Assembly: GCF_039555335.1 (NCBI RefSeq)
Contig: NC_092637.1
Coordinates: 37,491,026-37,555,025, forward strand
Source: Amphiura filiformis
Lineage: Eukaryota; Echinodermata; Ophiuroidea; Amphilepidida; Amphiuridae
Direction: 5' to 3'
Length of the DNA stretch: 64,000 nt
Positions 47,190 to 58,009 of the stretch are shown here, one piece after another (position 1 is the stretch's first letter; the number at the start of each line of letters is the position of its first letter). A program made the position numbers and the translations under genes. The notes under the pieces were generated by a model that was not told the origin of the DNA, ran no database searches, and saw only the letters and a program-made list of their open reading frames with translations.

Positions 47190-47472
47190 ATGTTAACCAT
47201 TGAGGACCTCGGGAATAGTCATGTTCTCCTGAAATAGGCCAATGCACGCGTTCCGTATTGAAATATGTGTTGAAAGTAGGCCTAATGCTTTCCGATGCAC
47301 GCACTGCTCCCGCCGGCACTCCGCATTGATACTACGCGATAGCGCCCCGCGAGCACGCGATTGTGCACCGCGCGGACGCGAACGCGATAGCGCGCGGACA
47401 GAGAGACGGACGGACGGACGGACGGACGGACGGACGGACACGCCGTTATTAGTATTAAGATAGATAGATAGA
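47190..47472 (-). mobile_element. modular element E0, end fragment
   Basis: GC-rich module (GCGCGATTGTGC-type words) leading to a (CGGA)n run at 47405-47438, then ACGCCGTTATTAGTATTAAG and (ATAG)n up to a CTAG. The order of GC-rich module, tetranucleotide run and TTATTAGTA parallels the end modules of E1, E2 and E3, but its sequence is a different subfamily. Confidence 0.4.
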
Positions 47473-48747
47473 CTAGTTCACCCGTTGCTGTGAGAGTAAC
47501 TCATGGCAATGCTATTTGACACCTAATGACTTTTTGACACGTTCTCCTCATATCGAGGATTCTTTCTACCACTTTTAAGCCCACTTGGGCATACTGACCC
47601 CATATGACCTTTGCCCTCGAGTGACCTCGGTTTGATTTTGTTCATGCTCCCGTGATATGGAGAATTACTTTCACCAAGTTTTACTCGAAATCAGGCGAAG
47701 TTAAAAATGCAGCCCCTGGATGACCTTTGACCTCGGATGACCTGGATTATATTTTTACGTGTTCCCCTCAAATCAAGGATTCCACCCACCAAGTTTGAGC
47801 CCGATCGGACAAAGTTTGAAATTTGAACCCTCCGTAATGACCTTTGACCTCGGTTGACCTCTGATTTTATTTCGCGCATATATTCCCCTGGTATCAAGGA
47901 TTCCACCCACCAAGTTTGAGCCCAATCGGACAAAGTTTGAAATTTGAACCCTCCGTAATGACCTTTGACCTCGGTTGACCTCGCATTTTATTTAGTGCAT
48001 ATATTCCCCTAGTATCAAGGATTCCACCTACCAAGTTTGAGCCCGATCGGACAAAGTTTGAAATTTGAACCCTCCGTAATGACCTTTGACCTCGGTTGAC
48101 CTCTCATTTTATTTCGCGCATATATTCGGCCTAGTATCAAGGATTCCACCTACCAAGTTTGAGCCCGATCGGACAAAGTTTGAAATTTGAACCCTCCATG
48201 ATGACCTTTGACCTCGGTTGACCTCTGATTTTATTTCGCGCATATATTCCCCTGGTATCAAGGATTCCACCCACCAAGTTTGAGCCCGATCGGACAAAGT
48301 TTGAAAATTTGAACCCTCCGTAATGACCTTTGACCTCGGTTGACCTCGCATTTTATTTCGCGCATATATTCCCCTGATATCAAGGATTCCACCCACCAAG
48401 TTTGAGCCCGATCGGACAAAGTTTGAAATTTGAACCCTCCGTAATGACCTTTGACCTCGGTTGACCTCGGATTTTATTTCGCGCATACATTCCCCTCGTC
48501 TCCAGGATTCCACCCACCAAGTTTGGGCCCGATCGGACAAAGTTTGAAATTTTGACCTTTGACCTTGACCTCCGGTGACCTTCAAAACCATCCGGTCAAC
48601 ATGCTTTTCCCGATACATATCCATATCCGAAATATCGGATCGATGCGTCAAAGCGCGGCGAAACGCATAGCCGGACAACCAGACAGACAGACAGACACAC
48701 AGACTTCGCTGGTTATTTTAGTTCGCTGGTTATTTTAGTATAGTAGA
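47473..48747 (-). mobile_element. modular element E3 with nine-unit tandem core
   Basis: Plus-strand start CTAGTTCACCCGTTGCTGTG + AGAG. Core units at about 47605 (degenerate), 47721, 47838, 47959, 48080, 48202, 48324, 48445 and 48553 (period 121-122). End module ATCGATGCGTCAAAGCGCGG + CGAAACGCATAGCCGGAC, (CAGA)n and TTATTTTAGTATAGTAGA. On the minus strand the first bases read TCTACTATACTAAAATAACC, close to common Helitron 5' ends. Each unit reads GGATTCCACCCACCAAGTTT, GAGCCCGATCGGACAAAG, then a cluster of TGACCT words. Confidence 0.55.
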
Positions 48748-48867
48748 TAATCATATATATATAAAAAGTCAGATTTTATAAAAACCTGATTGTAAGATGT
48801 TGGATACCAATTCAAATATGTTTGCAATTTGATGGACAATGGATCAAAAACATACAATTTTCCTTAG

Positions 48868-49440
48868 AAAGTTCGATGAAGCCCTATAAATGAAAGTCCT
48901 TTCGTTAGAAGGCTAACCCCCTCCCCCCTCCCTTCTAACGTAAGTTTTGAAATATCGAAAATTCCAACCCGGATTCATAGGATACAGGACCGTCGCTATG
49001 GTGGATGGGGATGTGGAGGATTGCAACAATGCAATGATGATATTGATCACGTTTATGGAAGAAACCAATATTCTATTTTATTTTAAAATATTTTTCTTCA
49101 TACCTTTTTGGCACGAAAAAAAATTATGACTTGCTGGATTGTCAAATAAAAAAGAATCAAGGTGCGGTACAGCTGATTAAAAATGAACTTACAAATTGCA
49201 GGTTGCGAGTACTGCACTCTAGATTTGAAATTATTTCGAAGCAACCACTGTAAAATGTCAATATCGTACTTCAGAAAATACAAAAATTTATATATATATT
49301 AAATCCTTAAAAAAGATTAACTTTGAGCGATGTTTTAACTACTTTTTTACAAACGTAATCGGACTTTTTGACCCCTTCCCTCCTATGCCTCCCTAACGAA
49401 AGGACTTTCGTTTATAGGGCTTCATGGAACTTTTGGGTTG
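48868..49440. mobile_element. inverted-repeat element with TGAAGCCCTATAAATGAAAG arms
   Basis: AGTTCGATGAAGCCCTATAA + ATGAAAGTCCTTTCGTTAGA (48870-48910) is answered by TAACGAAAGGACTTTCGTTT + ATAGGGCTTCATGGAACTTT (to about 49436). A CT-rich patch is present next to both arms. Related ACGAAAGTCCTT words occur in the 8352-9091 repeat. Non-coding. Confidence 0.6.
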
Positions 49441-50284
49441 TTCCCTTAAGGATGAAACTTTTCAGCCATGAAGGTTTATGTTTCCCGGTAATGTTTACTT
49501 CAAATGCTGACGTGGGAGTCAATAATTGGGATATCAGCTTAATCTAAATCTCCTCTCTTTTCATCTTCTCTGATTGAATGTAGGAATTGCTTGAATCTGT
49601 GGGATTATCTCACCCCCGGGATCTCACCTAACAATGACAGATATAAAATCATCAATCTGATCGCTTTCTTAATTATTAAGGTTAAACGTCGTCTTACATG
49701 TAGCATTCTGACACAGATTTAGCATTTAAATATTAGACTAATATTGTTATATATTGCAATTGTCATTATAATTTTGTTATCGCTGACTAGACGCTGAGCC
49801 GACATTTATTAATGCCGCATAATAATAGAAGTTGGTAATAAAGAATATCTGAAGGCCAGTTTGCATCACCATGGACTCACTCAAAACGCTACTGACCTGC
49901 AGCTGCACTTTTTATTGTAAGCATAGGCGTGGTGGAAGCAGTCGTTCGATTTTTCAGTAATGTCAGATAAAACCACATCTTTTAAACATATTCTGGTGTT
50001 AAAATGAGAATTGTGTCTAATAGTGAAATATTTTCGCTTTCAAACTAATATAATTTCGCCGATTATTTATTAAGGCACATCGTACCATGGAAATAACAGA
50101 TAGTCTATTTCCATGATCGTACACAGGGGGCGCGCATCCAGACCCTCCATTCAAAAAAAATCCACTTTGCGCGTGTTACGGGTAAAAAAACAGGTTTTTA
50201 TGCTTTTTCGATCAAATTTTCACTAGTGGCAAATGGTGTCATAGACCACAAACCTAGCTGGGGCATGTTGGTGGTTTGGAGGTA
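49441..50284. other. non-coding spacer
   Basis: AT-rich. No exon, RNA or element boundary recognised. Confidence 0.4.
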
Positions 50285-51125
50285 TCTGACCCCTGCAAAC
50301 TGTTCCAAAAATGTTCCCCTGGTCATGAAGTTTGTTGTCACCACACCGAGTTTGAGTAGGCCTACCATACTCCTTATAGATGCCCAGAAAATTAAATTAT
50401 ATGATTTGACCCAGATAACCTTTGACCTGACCCCTGAATAGCGTTCCAAAAATGTTCCCCTGGTCAGTAAGTTTATTGTAAAGCCAAGAATTTTCCGCGT
50501 TGCGGAAATTCCGCGAAAATCGCGGAATTCGGAGGTAAAGCGGAAAACGCATTTCTGCGAAAAAAATAAAAAAGATAAGCAAAAATGACCTAGAAAAAGA
50601 ATAAAAATACAATTGAAAAGAAATAAATAAAATACTAAATGAAATGGGTCTTCAAAATTCATCAAAATAAAGTAAAATCTGTCATAGATTTACCGTACAA
50701 CGCCTGTCCCACCTCCCATTTCAGCTCGAGTATCCCACAATCCTTTGCGCGCCCGACTAAAAATTACTCTTGGGGCTTTCCCGACCTTTTGAACGTAAGA
50801 TTCTTGTGAAATTTTATTATGTCAGAAATGTGCTAAAATTACAAAGCGGAGAAAAGCGGAATTTAGCATTTGTAAAGCAGAAAATTCTTGGCTTTAGTTT
50901 ATTGTCACAGAGTTTGAGCCCTGTAGGCCTACCCCTTCAGATGTTCAGAAAATGCATTTATAAAATTTGACCTCTGCATGACCTTTGACCTGACCCCTGT
51001 AAAATGTTCCCCTGGTCATGAGATATGTTGTCACTGAGTTTGAGCCCCACACCCCTTACAGATGTCGAGATAAGGCAATTGTAAGATTTTACCCCCTTAA
51101 TGGCGTTTGGCCCTAAGTGGGTTAG
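50285..51125. repeat. degenerate tandem repeat, ~170-bp unit, split by a hAT element
   Basis: Three diverged units share TTCCCCTGGTCATGA, TTGTTGTCACNNNGTTTGAG (with GTAGGCCTACC in two), and TGACCTTTGACCTGACCCCTG. The second unit is interrupted by 50479-50896. The TGACCTTTGACCT word (DR1 of AGGTCA) near 50980 links this array in style to E1-E3. Confidence 0.6.
50479..50896. mobile_element. hAT-type element, TAAAGCC family (copy 2)
   Basis: 418 bp, ends TAAAGCCAAGAATTTTC and GAAAATTCTTGGCTTTA. Exact 8-bp duplication GTTTATTG at 50471-50478 and 50897-50904. The interior carries GCGGAA words. Removing it restores the tandem repeat unit (GTTTATTG then TCACAGAGTTTGAG). Confidence 0.87.
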
Positions 51126-51144
51126 TTTGAAATAGTCATGGTTG

Positions 51145-51788
51145 CACATGCAGGTACTTCTTTTGAAAGTCCTGATCTTAATTGTGATCTCTTGACAACC
51201 ACACCCCACTGTTATACAATTAAACTTAAAGAAATTTGTGATAATTTCAACCTTAAACAAGTTATAACTGAACCAACAAGGATAACTAAAAATAGTAAAA
51301 CTTTAATTGATGTAATATATTGTTCTGATATTAACAAGATAAGCAAATCAGGTGTTATTCATACTGGAATTAGTGACCACTCACTCACTTATGCATCAAT
51401 TTGGGGTAAGACTAAATCTAGTAATACTGATAGCAAAGATGATAACCATACACAGAAGCAAAATCACAAGTTTAAAAAGTCTCGTAATTATAAAAAATTC
51501 AATGAACCGATATTTTTGAATGATTTAGCAAATACTGATTGGAAGGTTGTTTTAAATAGCATCGATGTTGACAAAAGTGCTGAGTTATTTGAGAAAATAC
51601 TTCTTCGTATAATTGACAGGCATCTATGCATGCACCTTATAAGAAGCGTAGAACACGAAAGAAACTGCCCCTTGGTTAAATGATGTTTTAAATGCAATGC
51701 GCAAACGAGATAAACTTAAAGTTATTGCAATAAAATCAGGAAATAATCACACTTGTTGGGAAACCTACCGCAAGGCTAGAAATGAAGT
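51145..51788 (+). pseudogene. LINE-2, endonuclease C-terminal part (left fragment of a split LINE)
   Basis: Reading FNLKQVITEPTRITKNSKTL, IDVIYCS, GVIHTGISDHSLTYASIWGK is the end of an APE-type (EEP) endonuclease domain of a CR1/Jockey-group LINE; SDHS contains the catalytic DH pair. It continues into the linker KKLPPWLNDVLNAMRKRDKL-like sequence after a frameshift near 51630. The protein stops at YRKARNEV at 51788. The continuation, NKMIKDNKRKFLNQGL, lies 10 kb away at 61861, so one LINE has been split by the insertion 51789-61860. The start is truncated. Confidence 0.75.
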
Positions 51789-53311
51789 CCTGTGTTTCAA
51801 TGTTCACTCCTGTGCCTGCTGTTACCCGTGATCTTAATATGAAATAAAAATTCCCTTTAAAAGGGAAAGCCAGCCTCAATGTAGAAGAGGTCTTGTAATT
51901 AGTTTTGGTCAATGTGAAAGGCATTTTTAGGATCACGCTTACATCTACATGACAGTCCACCAAACCATCAACGATGAGAACATGCACACTGAAACAGCAG
52001 AAAACATTAATTCCTAATCTCATGTCAACTCTTTAATTCATTACTCCAAATTGTTCTGGTCTGTTTTTTTTTGGGTTTTTTTGTTGTTGTTGTTTTGTTT
52101 TTTTTGTCTTTTCAGCTTTTTACCCACGATATCTCAATTTCCAATTTTGTAATACCAGAACTTACGAACTCAATATCTTCGCTTATGAATGTCCGATTTC
52201 ACTGCTTTCGATATACCACTTCACAAATACACTGCCGGTTTGAGTCAACTTACATGTACATTTTATTTTAAAATAACTTAATTAATTCGCAATGTATAGT
52301 TTAAGCTATTATTAGATAGTGGCCAGCACATTTATAAAGGACTGGTTACTCACTACAATCTTCACTCTTAAACTGTGTTTTTCTGAATGTGCTGATCATG
52401 TTGATTGCTAGTCGGAAACTCCTGCGAAGCTATGGACATGGCATCTGACATACTCCATTCTATAACAGTCTGCCTATAGTTCCTTGTGTGTTTTCTCTTC
52501 AATCATTTTGTTGAATGTAATTTTATGAATCAAATAGTTATGTGTCATTTTATTTATAATAAAGAAGTTATTAAATTAATAAAGTAAGACAATTTATTTA
52601 TCTATAAGTGCATGTCAAATGGGTTACATTGTTCAATACTATAGGCCTACATGCATAAATTATGCCCATATTATAGCTAGGCCCTAAAAACTTTATTTTG
52701 CATCGGATTTTGCCCGTTGAAAAGACAAAACTGATGTTTATGATAGCAACCATTTCATCAATAACATTTTGAGTCATTTTTATCCATAAAACGACACAGG
52801 ATATGATAGATAACTACTTTCACATCAATATGGTCCATATGATCACAGATTGTTGAGAATCTGTGATATGATCCGGGATATGATGAAGATTTTGATTCTA
52901 TAGATCTGTTATCAACATGATATCACGCTGTTCAGTGGTCAAGGAGTAAGGACCCCCGGTCAAGGACACTGATATGACATCATAAGTGATGTCAGATTTT
53001 CTTCTGCTGACCATATGATGCTATATATTAACTATTATTGTTACATTTAGGCCTATACCTATAGAACTTTTAAAGTCATAATTAGTTCAAACATAACTTT
53101 GGTAATACTCACTCGTTTTCGTTCGTTGAAACGGCAAACATACTTACTTTTCCTTACAAATCGAATTAAAATATTTTTAACAAAATTCAACCACAAAAAG
53201 TTTTAAACAAAAGTCATTCCAATACCAATAAAAAATAATCTCTTGAGCAAACTGACCCCATCCCAGAATAGGTACCAGCCCGATGGGCTGGCGATAAATG
53301 CACATATATAC

Positions 53312-53467
53312 CGGAGAGTATGTTATGTGGAAACTAGATCTGTTCTCTTGTACACCTACTGGTATCTGGTCTGCTGCTCGTACCACATTACCCTTTTCAT
53401 CTGCTCTATTCTGATATCACATGTGTACTACACGAGTTCAAATCCTCACTTCCCATTCCCATCCCCC
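53312..53467 (+). repeat. LINE-1 5' UTR-like segment, copy 1
   Basis: GTTATGTGGAAACTAGATCT, CTCTTGTACACCTACTGGTA, TCTGGTCTGCTGCTCGTACC and GAGTTCAAATCCTCACTTCC are shared with 55494-55680 in the same order. The copy is cut at CATCCCCC by the element 53468-54550 and resumes after it with CCCCCCATTAGCTCTGC. Confidence 0.7.
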
Positions 53468-54550
53468 CAGGGGCGTAGCCAGACCTCTTTGCCAGGGTGG
53501 GCAAGGCTCCAAAATGTTTCCCCAAGTTAATAAATAAATAAATAAATAGAGCGAAGCGACAACTGGCGTGGGGTCCAGGGGCCCGCTTTAGGGCCCTTGG
53601 TGGGGGTTCAGGGGGCGAAGCCCCTGGAAGCTCATGGGTTTTGGGCATTTTTATACCATGAGGCGAAGCCTCCTTGCATACATTTGTAACGTTTTTATGT
53701 GAAAATTTTGCCATGTAAAAAATGTAAATTTTGTTTTTAGAATTATCTGAAAGGAAACAAAAGTGAATTTACAATGTAAGAACAATACAATAAAACAATA
53801 TTATTGATATTATTGAGTTGATTTAACAAGTAGTTACATTCACTATTACATTCACTTAAATTATTTCCCCCTTCTCACCTTCGTTCTCTTTCCTTCTTCT
53901 TTACATTCTTCAATTTCTTCCCTTTCTCTCATTCCTTCCCCCTTCCATTAAATTACTTTCTAATTACTTCCCCTTTATATTCCTAAGTTTCCATTCTTTC
54001 TCTTTCCGTCTTCTTCATATTCTTCAATTTCTTCCCCTTTGTCTAATTCCTTTCCCCTTACATTACACTCACTTAAATTACTTCCCCTCAAATCACTTCC
54101 TTAAATTTCCTGTCCTCCTTCATATTTTTCAATTTCTTCCCCTTTCTTACACTCCTTCCCCCTGTGCATGAATTGCGTCCCCACAATAAACATGCAAGTT
54201 GTTTTTTCCTCTTTCGTTCCCCTTTCCCCATCCTTCCCTCATCCCTCTTAGGCTTCCCCAGTGTTTTTTCATTTCCCTCTTTTTTTAAATATTTATTCAG
54301 GTTTCCTCTCTGTTGCTTTTCCTTCCCTCTTGACCCTTTCTTTCCCCATTCCCTCTTCCTTTTCTCTTCTTTCCTTTCCCCTTCTTTCTTTTTTCCTTCC
54401 TTTTTCTCTTCTTTCCCCCTTCTTTTTCCCCTCTTCTCTTTTTTCTTTCCCCCTTTCCTTTCTCTTTTTTTCCTGCTCGCTCCAAAATTTCCCCCAGATT
54501 TTTCCAGGGTGGGCGAGCCGCCCACCCTGCCCACCCTAGCTACGCCACTG
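53468..54550. mobile_element. CAGTGGCGTAGC-type element with long polypyrimidine tract
   Basis: Starts CAGGGGCGTAGCCAGACC and ends CTAGCTACGCCACTG. Flanks CATCCCCC and CACCCCCC may be an 8-bp duplication with one mismatch, supporting a hAT-type origin. From about 53868 to 54478 the plus strand is almost pure C/T (CTTCCCCTTT, TTCTCTTTTTTCC and similar). Frames rich in Lys/Glu/Gly on the minus strand over it are low-complexity artefacts. Confidence 0.65.
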
Positions 54551-54738
54551 CACCCCCCATTAGCTCTGCAAATATTCTTTGTCATTTACATTTACATCAA
54601 TATTTTTGATTATTTTGGATGTATTATTATACATGTATAGTTGTTTTATCCGTACAAACATATTTCAGTGAATTAACTGTATTTCAATCTCCATGATCTT
54701 ACTACTTTTTGTATTCTATATATGCTTGTCATGATTAA

Positions 54739-55402
54739 GGGATCCAAAATGAGCGTTTATTGCGTTTCGACAGTATTTTTTGTGGGACATGAGAGCACCT
54801 CAGACCTATCGAATTGCATTCTGAATACGAAGCATGTCTTTCGGATATCAAATAATTTTCATTTTTGAAAATCACAATATAATACATATTTTATGACAAA
54901 TTATAAAAATGTGATATTTTTCAAATTTTTGATATATAACAGTCCTCGAAGTAAATTATATAAATCTAATGATAATATTCTTAAATTGTATGTAGCAGGG
55001 AGGAAAAGCCGACGGTCAATTGAAAATTTTGACCTTTCATATTGAAGATATAGATTTTTTTCCCAAAAAGACCTAATTTTTTTTTGGTGTTTTTTTAAAA
55101 AAAATCCATATCTTCAATACGAAAGTTCAAAATTTTCAATTGATCGTCGGCATTTCATCCCACCTACATACACGTTAAGTATAAATCATCAGATTTATAA
55201 AGTTTACTTCGAGTACTGTTAAATATCAAAAATATCAATTTTTAATGATTTGCCATAAAATGTGTATTAAATTGCGAATTTCAAAAAACCAAAATTATTT
55301 GATATCAGAATGACATTCTTCGTATTCAGAATGCAATTCGATATGTCTGATGTGCTCTAATGTCCCAAAATAAATACTGTCCAAACGTTCATACCCCAGC
55401 CC
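54739..55402. mobile_element. TTAA-flanked long palindrome, family E (copy 2)
   Basis: 664 bp, TTAA at 54735-54738 and 55403-55406. The left end GGGATCCAAAATGAGCGTTT differs from the right end (AACGTTCATACCCCAGCCC) only near the tip. The centre reads TCAATTGAAAATTTTGACCT and its complement. Same family as 22661-23316. It separates the two LINE-1 5' segments. Confidence 0.8.
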
Positions 55403-55493
55403 TTAATAAGTTCTGTGTTTTAATGTTCTGAGGTTCACTCCTGCATGTGCCTGCTGTTTTCCATGGCCTTGGTGTAAAATAAAAGCACATAAT

Positions 55494-55680
55494 ACCAGAG
55501 ACTGTGTTATGTGGAAACCAGATCTGCTCTCTTGTACACCTACTGGTATCTGGTCTGCTGCTCGTACCACATTACCATTTTCATCTGATCTTTTCTGATA
55601 TCATCTGTGTACATGAGTTCAAATCCTCACTTCCCATCCCCATCCCCCATTAACGCTGCAGATATTCTATGTCATCCACA
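55494..55680 (+). repeat. LINE-1 5' UTR-like segment, copy 2
   Basis: Uninterrupted counterpart of 53312-53467 (GTTATGTGGAAACCAGATCT ... CATCCCCCATTAACGCTGC). Direct repeats upstream of a LINE ORF may represent promoter monomers or an older truncated copy. Confidence 0.65.
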
Positions 55681-56168
55681 TCATTTTGATTATTTGTTTT
55701 ATCTGTACAATTTAATACCTATATATGTCGTCATGATTCGTCAGATTATTATTTCATTATGTTTCTGTTATTTCATGACTGATCTGACTATTAGAATTGT
55801 TTTCATATTTCTCATGTCGAAAGGTATTATTAACATGTGCTTATTGTTTCATCTTTTCCATTTTGATACCAAAATAGTTTGATTTACTATACCATGCTCA
55901 CATTTGAGCTATATTTGTTTTTTCTATTGATGATTTGGTTATTGCTTAAATTATTCAGTTCATTTAATTGGTTTTTTATTCAAGTTCGTTTCGTTCATAT
56001 TTTACATGTATATTTGAGTCTGAGAGCTTTAGAGACTGGTGCATTTTATTTTCATCACTGGGCACAGCCTCTCCCGCTTCTATACTAATTATTCAAATCT
56101 TTTGATTTGTTTACAAGTTGTAATTTAAGTAAATTTATTGGTAGTTTAAGTTTTGTGTTATTCGTATA

Positions 56169-56759
56169 ATGTCCGATTTCATGTCCAATATCAAATTTGA
56201 TCCATTTTCTTTTAATTGCTCACTTAATTCTCATAATGATTTCTTTGATGACACCTTGAACCTCAATTATAACAAGATCAATAACTGTCAATATTATAGT
56301 AGTGAGAATTTACCCGACGCGACTGAATTAGGCGCCAGCGACCTTTCCATTCTGCATTTTAACATCAGGAGCCTCAACAAACATACCACCGATGTTGCAA
56401 ACTATCTTTCTAGGCTCGATCATCACTTTGATATTTATGGCTTCACGGAAACGTGGTTTTCTCATGATGATTTATATATATGCAAATCTGGCTAATCTGG
56501 CTGATCTTAGCAATTATTCATCAGTAAATTGTGTAAGGCATGAAAGGAATGGTGGCGGCGCCTCAATTTATATCAATCCATGTATCAATTTTCGCGAAAG
56601 ATGTGATCTTAAATTAGATTGCCAACATTGTGATTCTGTGTTCGTTGAGATTAACCACAAGTCTCAACAAACTATTGTTGGAATTATATACAAGCCGGAA
56701 TATGTGATTTTTGACGATTTTATTAATCAGTTGACAAAGACCCTTGAAACTATCTCTAA
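56169..56759 (+). pseudogene. LINE-1 ORF2, endonuclease N-terminal part
   Basis: The first Met at 56169 opens MSDFMSNIKFDPFSFNCSLN; an endonuclease (EEP/APE fold) follows with LSILHFNIRSLNKH and FDIYGFTETWF (catalytic Asn and Glu). After a frame change near 56475 (apparent small duplication of AATCTGGCT) it continues NGGGASIYIN, CDSVFVEINH and TIVGIIYKPEY to LETIS. The domain is cut at codon TCT-AA by the Harbinger-like element 56760-58009. Upstream, no ORF1 is recognised. Confidence 0.82.
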
Positions 56760-58009
56760 GGCTGAGTTCACATAGAAGTATACGGTATACGGTATACGGT
56801 ATTCGCTATACGAAATACGCTCATTAAAAAGATGAATTTACCCACATATGGTTTAGGTTTTTTAAAATAAAAAATAAAATAAGAATCAATTAATTAAAAG
56901 TACTTCAATTTTTAGTGGACATGCCTACTATAATATCATAGGCGTCGATCCTGGGGATGTGGGATAAATCCCCCAATATTTTGTCAGGGGATGGTCCATA
57001 CAATCACCCCCCCATGTTGACGCCTGTGTGTACGTTTCTGACCAGATTAACCTCATATTTGGTCATTTTAGCCCATATTTAAACAATTTAGCTTCAAAAT
57101 AGCAAATTTTTTACGCGGGCTTCGCGCGCCTTTGTACCATAAACTTATTATGTCGCCAAAAGGTGCCGAATTCACTTTACTTCAAGAAATTTTTTACAAG
57201 CCCATCCCCCAATGTCAAAAAGAAATCTACGCCACTGTATAATATTATAGACCCACACGATGTGCCTTACTGAGGTTGTAAAATCTTTCTTTAGCGATCT
57301 ATGGTAGTTTGAAACGCTAAAAACTCAACACCAAAAAAAGCTCACGGGCGAAGTTAATAGATGTAAAAAAAAATCTTACACTAAGGCTGCGTTCACATAG
57401 AAGTATACGGTATACGGTATTCGCTATACGAAATACGCTCATTCGATCAGGCTGAGTTCATATAGGCGTATACTATGTGAACTCAGCCTGATCGAATGAG
57501 CGTATTTCGTATAGTGAATAGCGAGTAGGTCAGTTTACCCATTTTCTTCGTCTAATTAAATGCTTGTAACTTTACTTCTTGAGGTCACATTGCATTCAAT
57601 GAGGTGTCATAATGTGCAGAATTAGATAGTGCATCTATTACAAAAATGAAATTACCCACATATGGTTTAGGTTTTTAAAATTAGGACGGTATACGCTGCA
57701 CTAAAATCGAACATGCACGATTCCCACTATACTACTAAAGTACTATACGCATGTATACGGCCTTTTCGAATAGTCTGAATAGTGCCCTCTTATGTGACCC
57801 GGTACTATGAGATTACCTCGCTCGATTTAAACTATACGCGTGCACCTGCAAAACGTGCACCCTATACCCGAATAGTATATACTTCTATGTGATCGTAGCC
57901 TTATGTGACCCGGTACTATGAAATTGCCTTGCTCGATTTAAGCTATACGCGTGCATCTGCAAAACGTGCACCGTATACCCGAATAGTATACTTCTATGTG
58001 AACGCAGCC
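56760..58009. mobile_element. Harbinger-like element with 3-bp TAA duplication
   Basis: Terminal inverted repeats GGCTGAGTTCACATAGAAGT + ATAC (left) and GTATACTTCTATGTGAACGC + AGCC (right). TAA is duplicated at 56757-56759 and 58010-58012. Removing the element and one TAA rejoins the LINE endonuclease in frame (TISKEKKR...IMGDFNIDLL). A second set of ends occurs inside (57384, GGCTGCGTTCACATAGAAGT; 57886), so two related copies may be nested. No transposase. A 3-bp TAA duplication fits PIF/Harbinger. Confidence 0.78.
56937..57237. mobile_element. hAT-type MITE inside the Harbinger-like element
   Basis: 301 bp, starts CATAGGCGTCGATCCTGGG and ends AAATCTACGCCACTG. The exact 8-bp duplication TATAATAT lies at 56929-56936 and 57238-57245. 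The imperfect ends fit the CAGTGGCGTAG group. Confidence 0.75.

Noticed and set aside
48109-48678. Similar reverse-strand reading over the E3 array
   Set aside because: Same explanation: the frame drifts with the 121-122-bp units, mixing two translated versions of one DNA repeat.
54088-54585. Lys/Glu/Gly-rich reverse-strand reading and Ser/Phe-rich forward readings
   Set aside because: Low-complexity translation of the polypyrimidine tract inside a DNA element.
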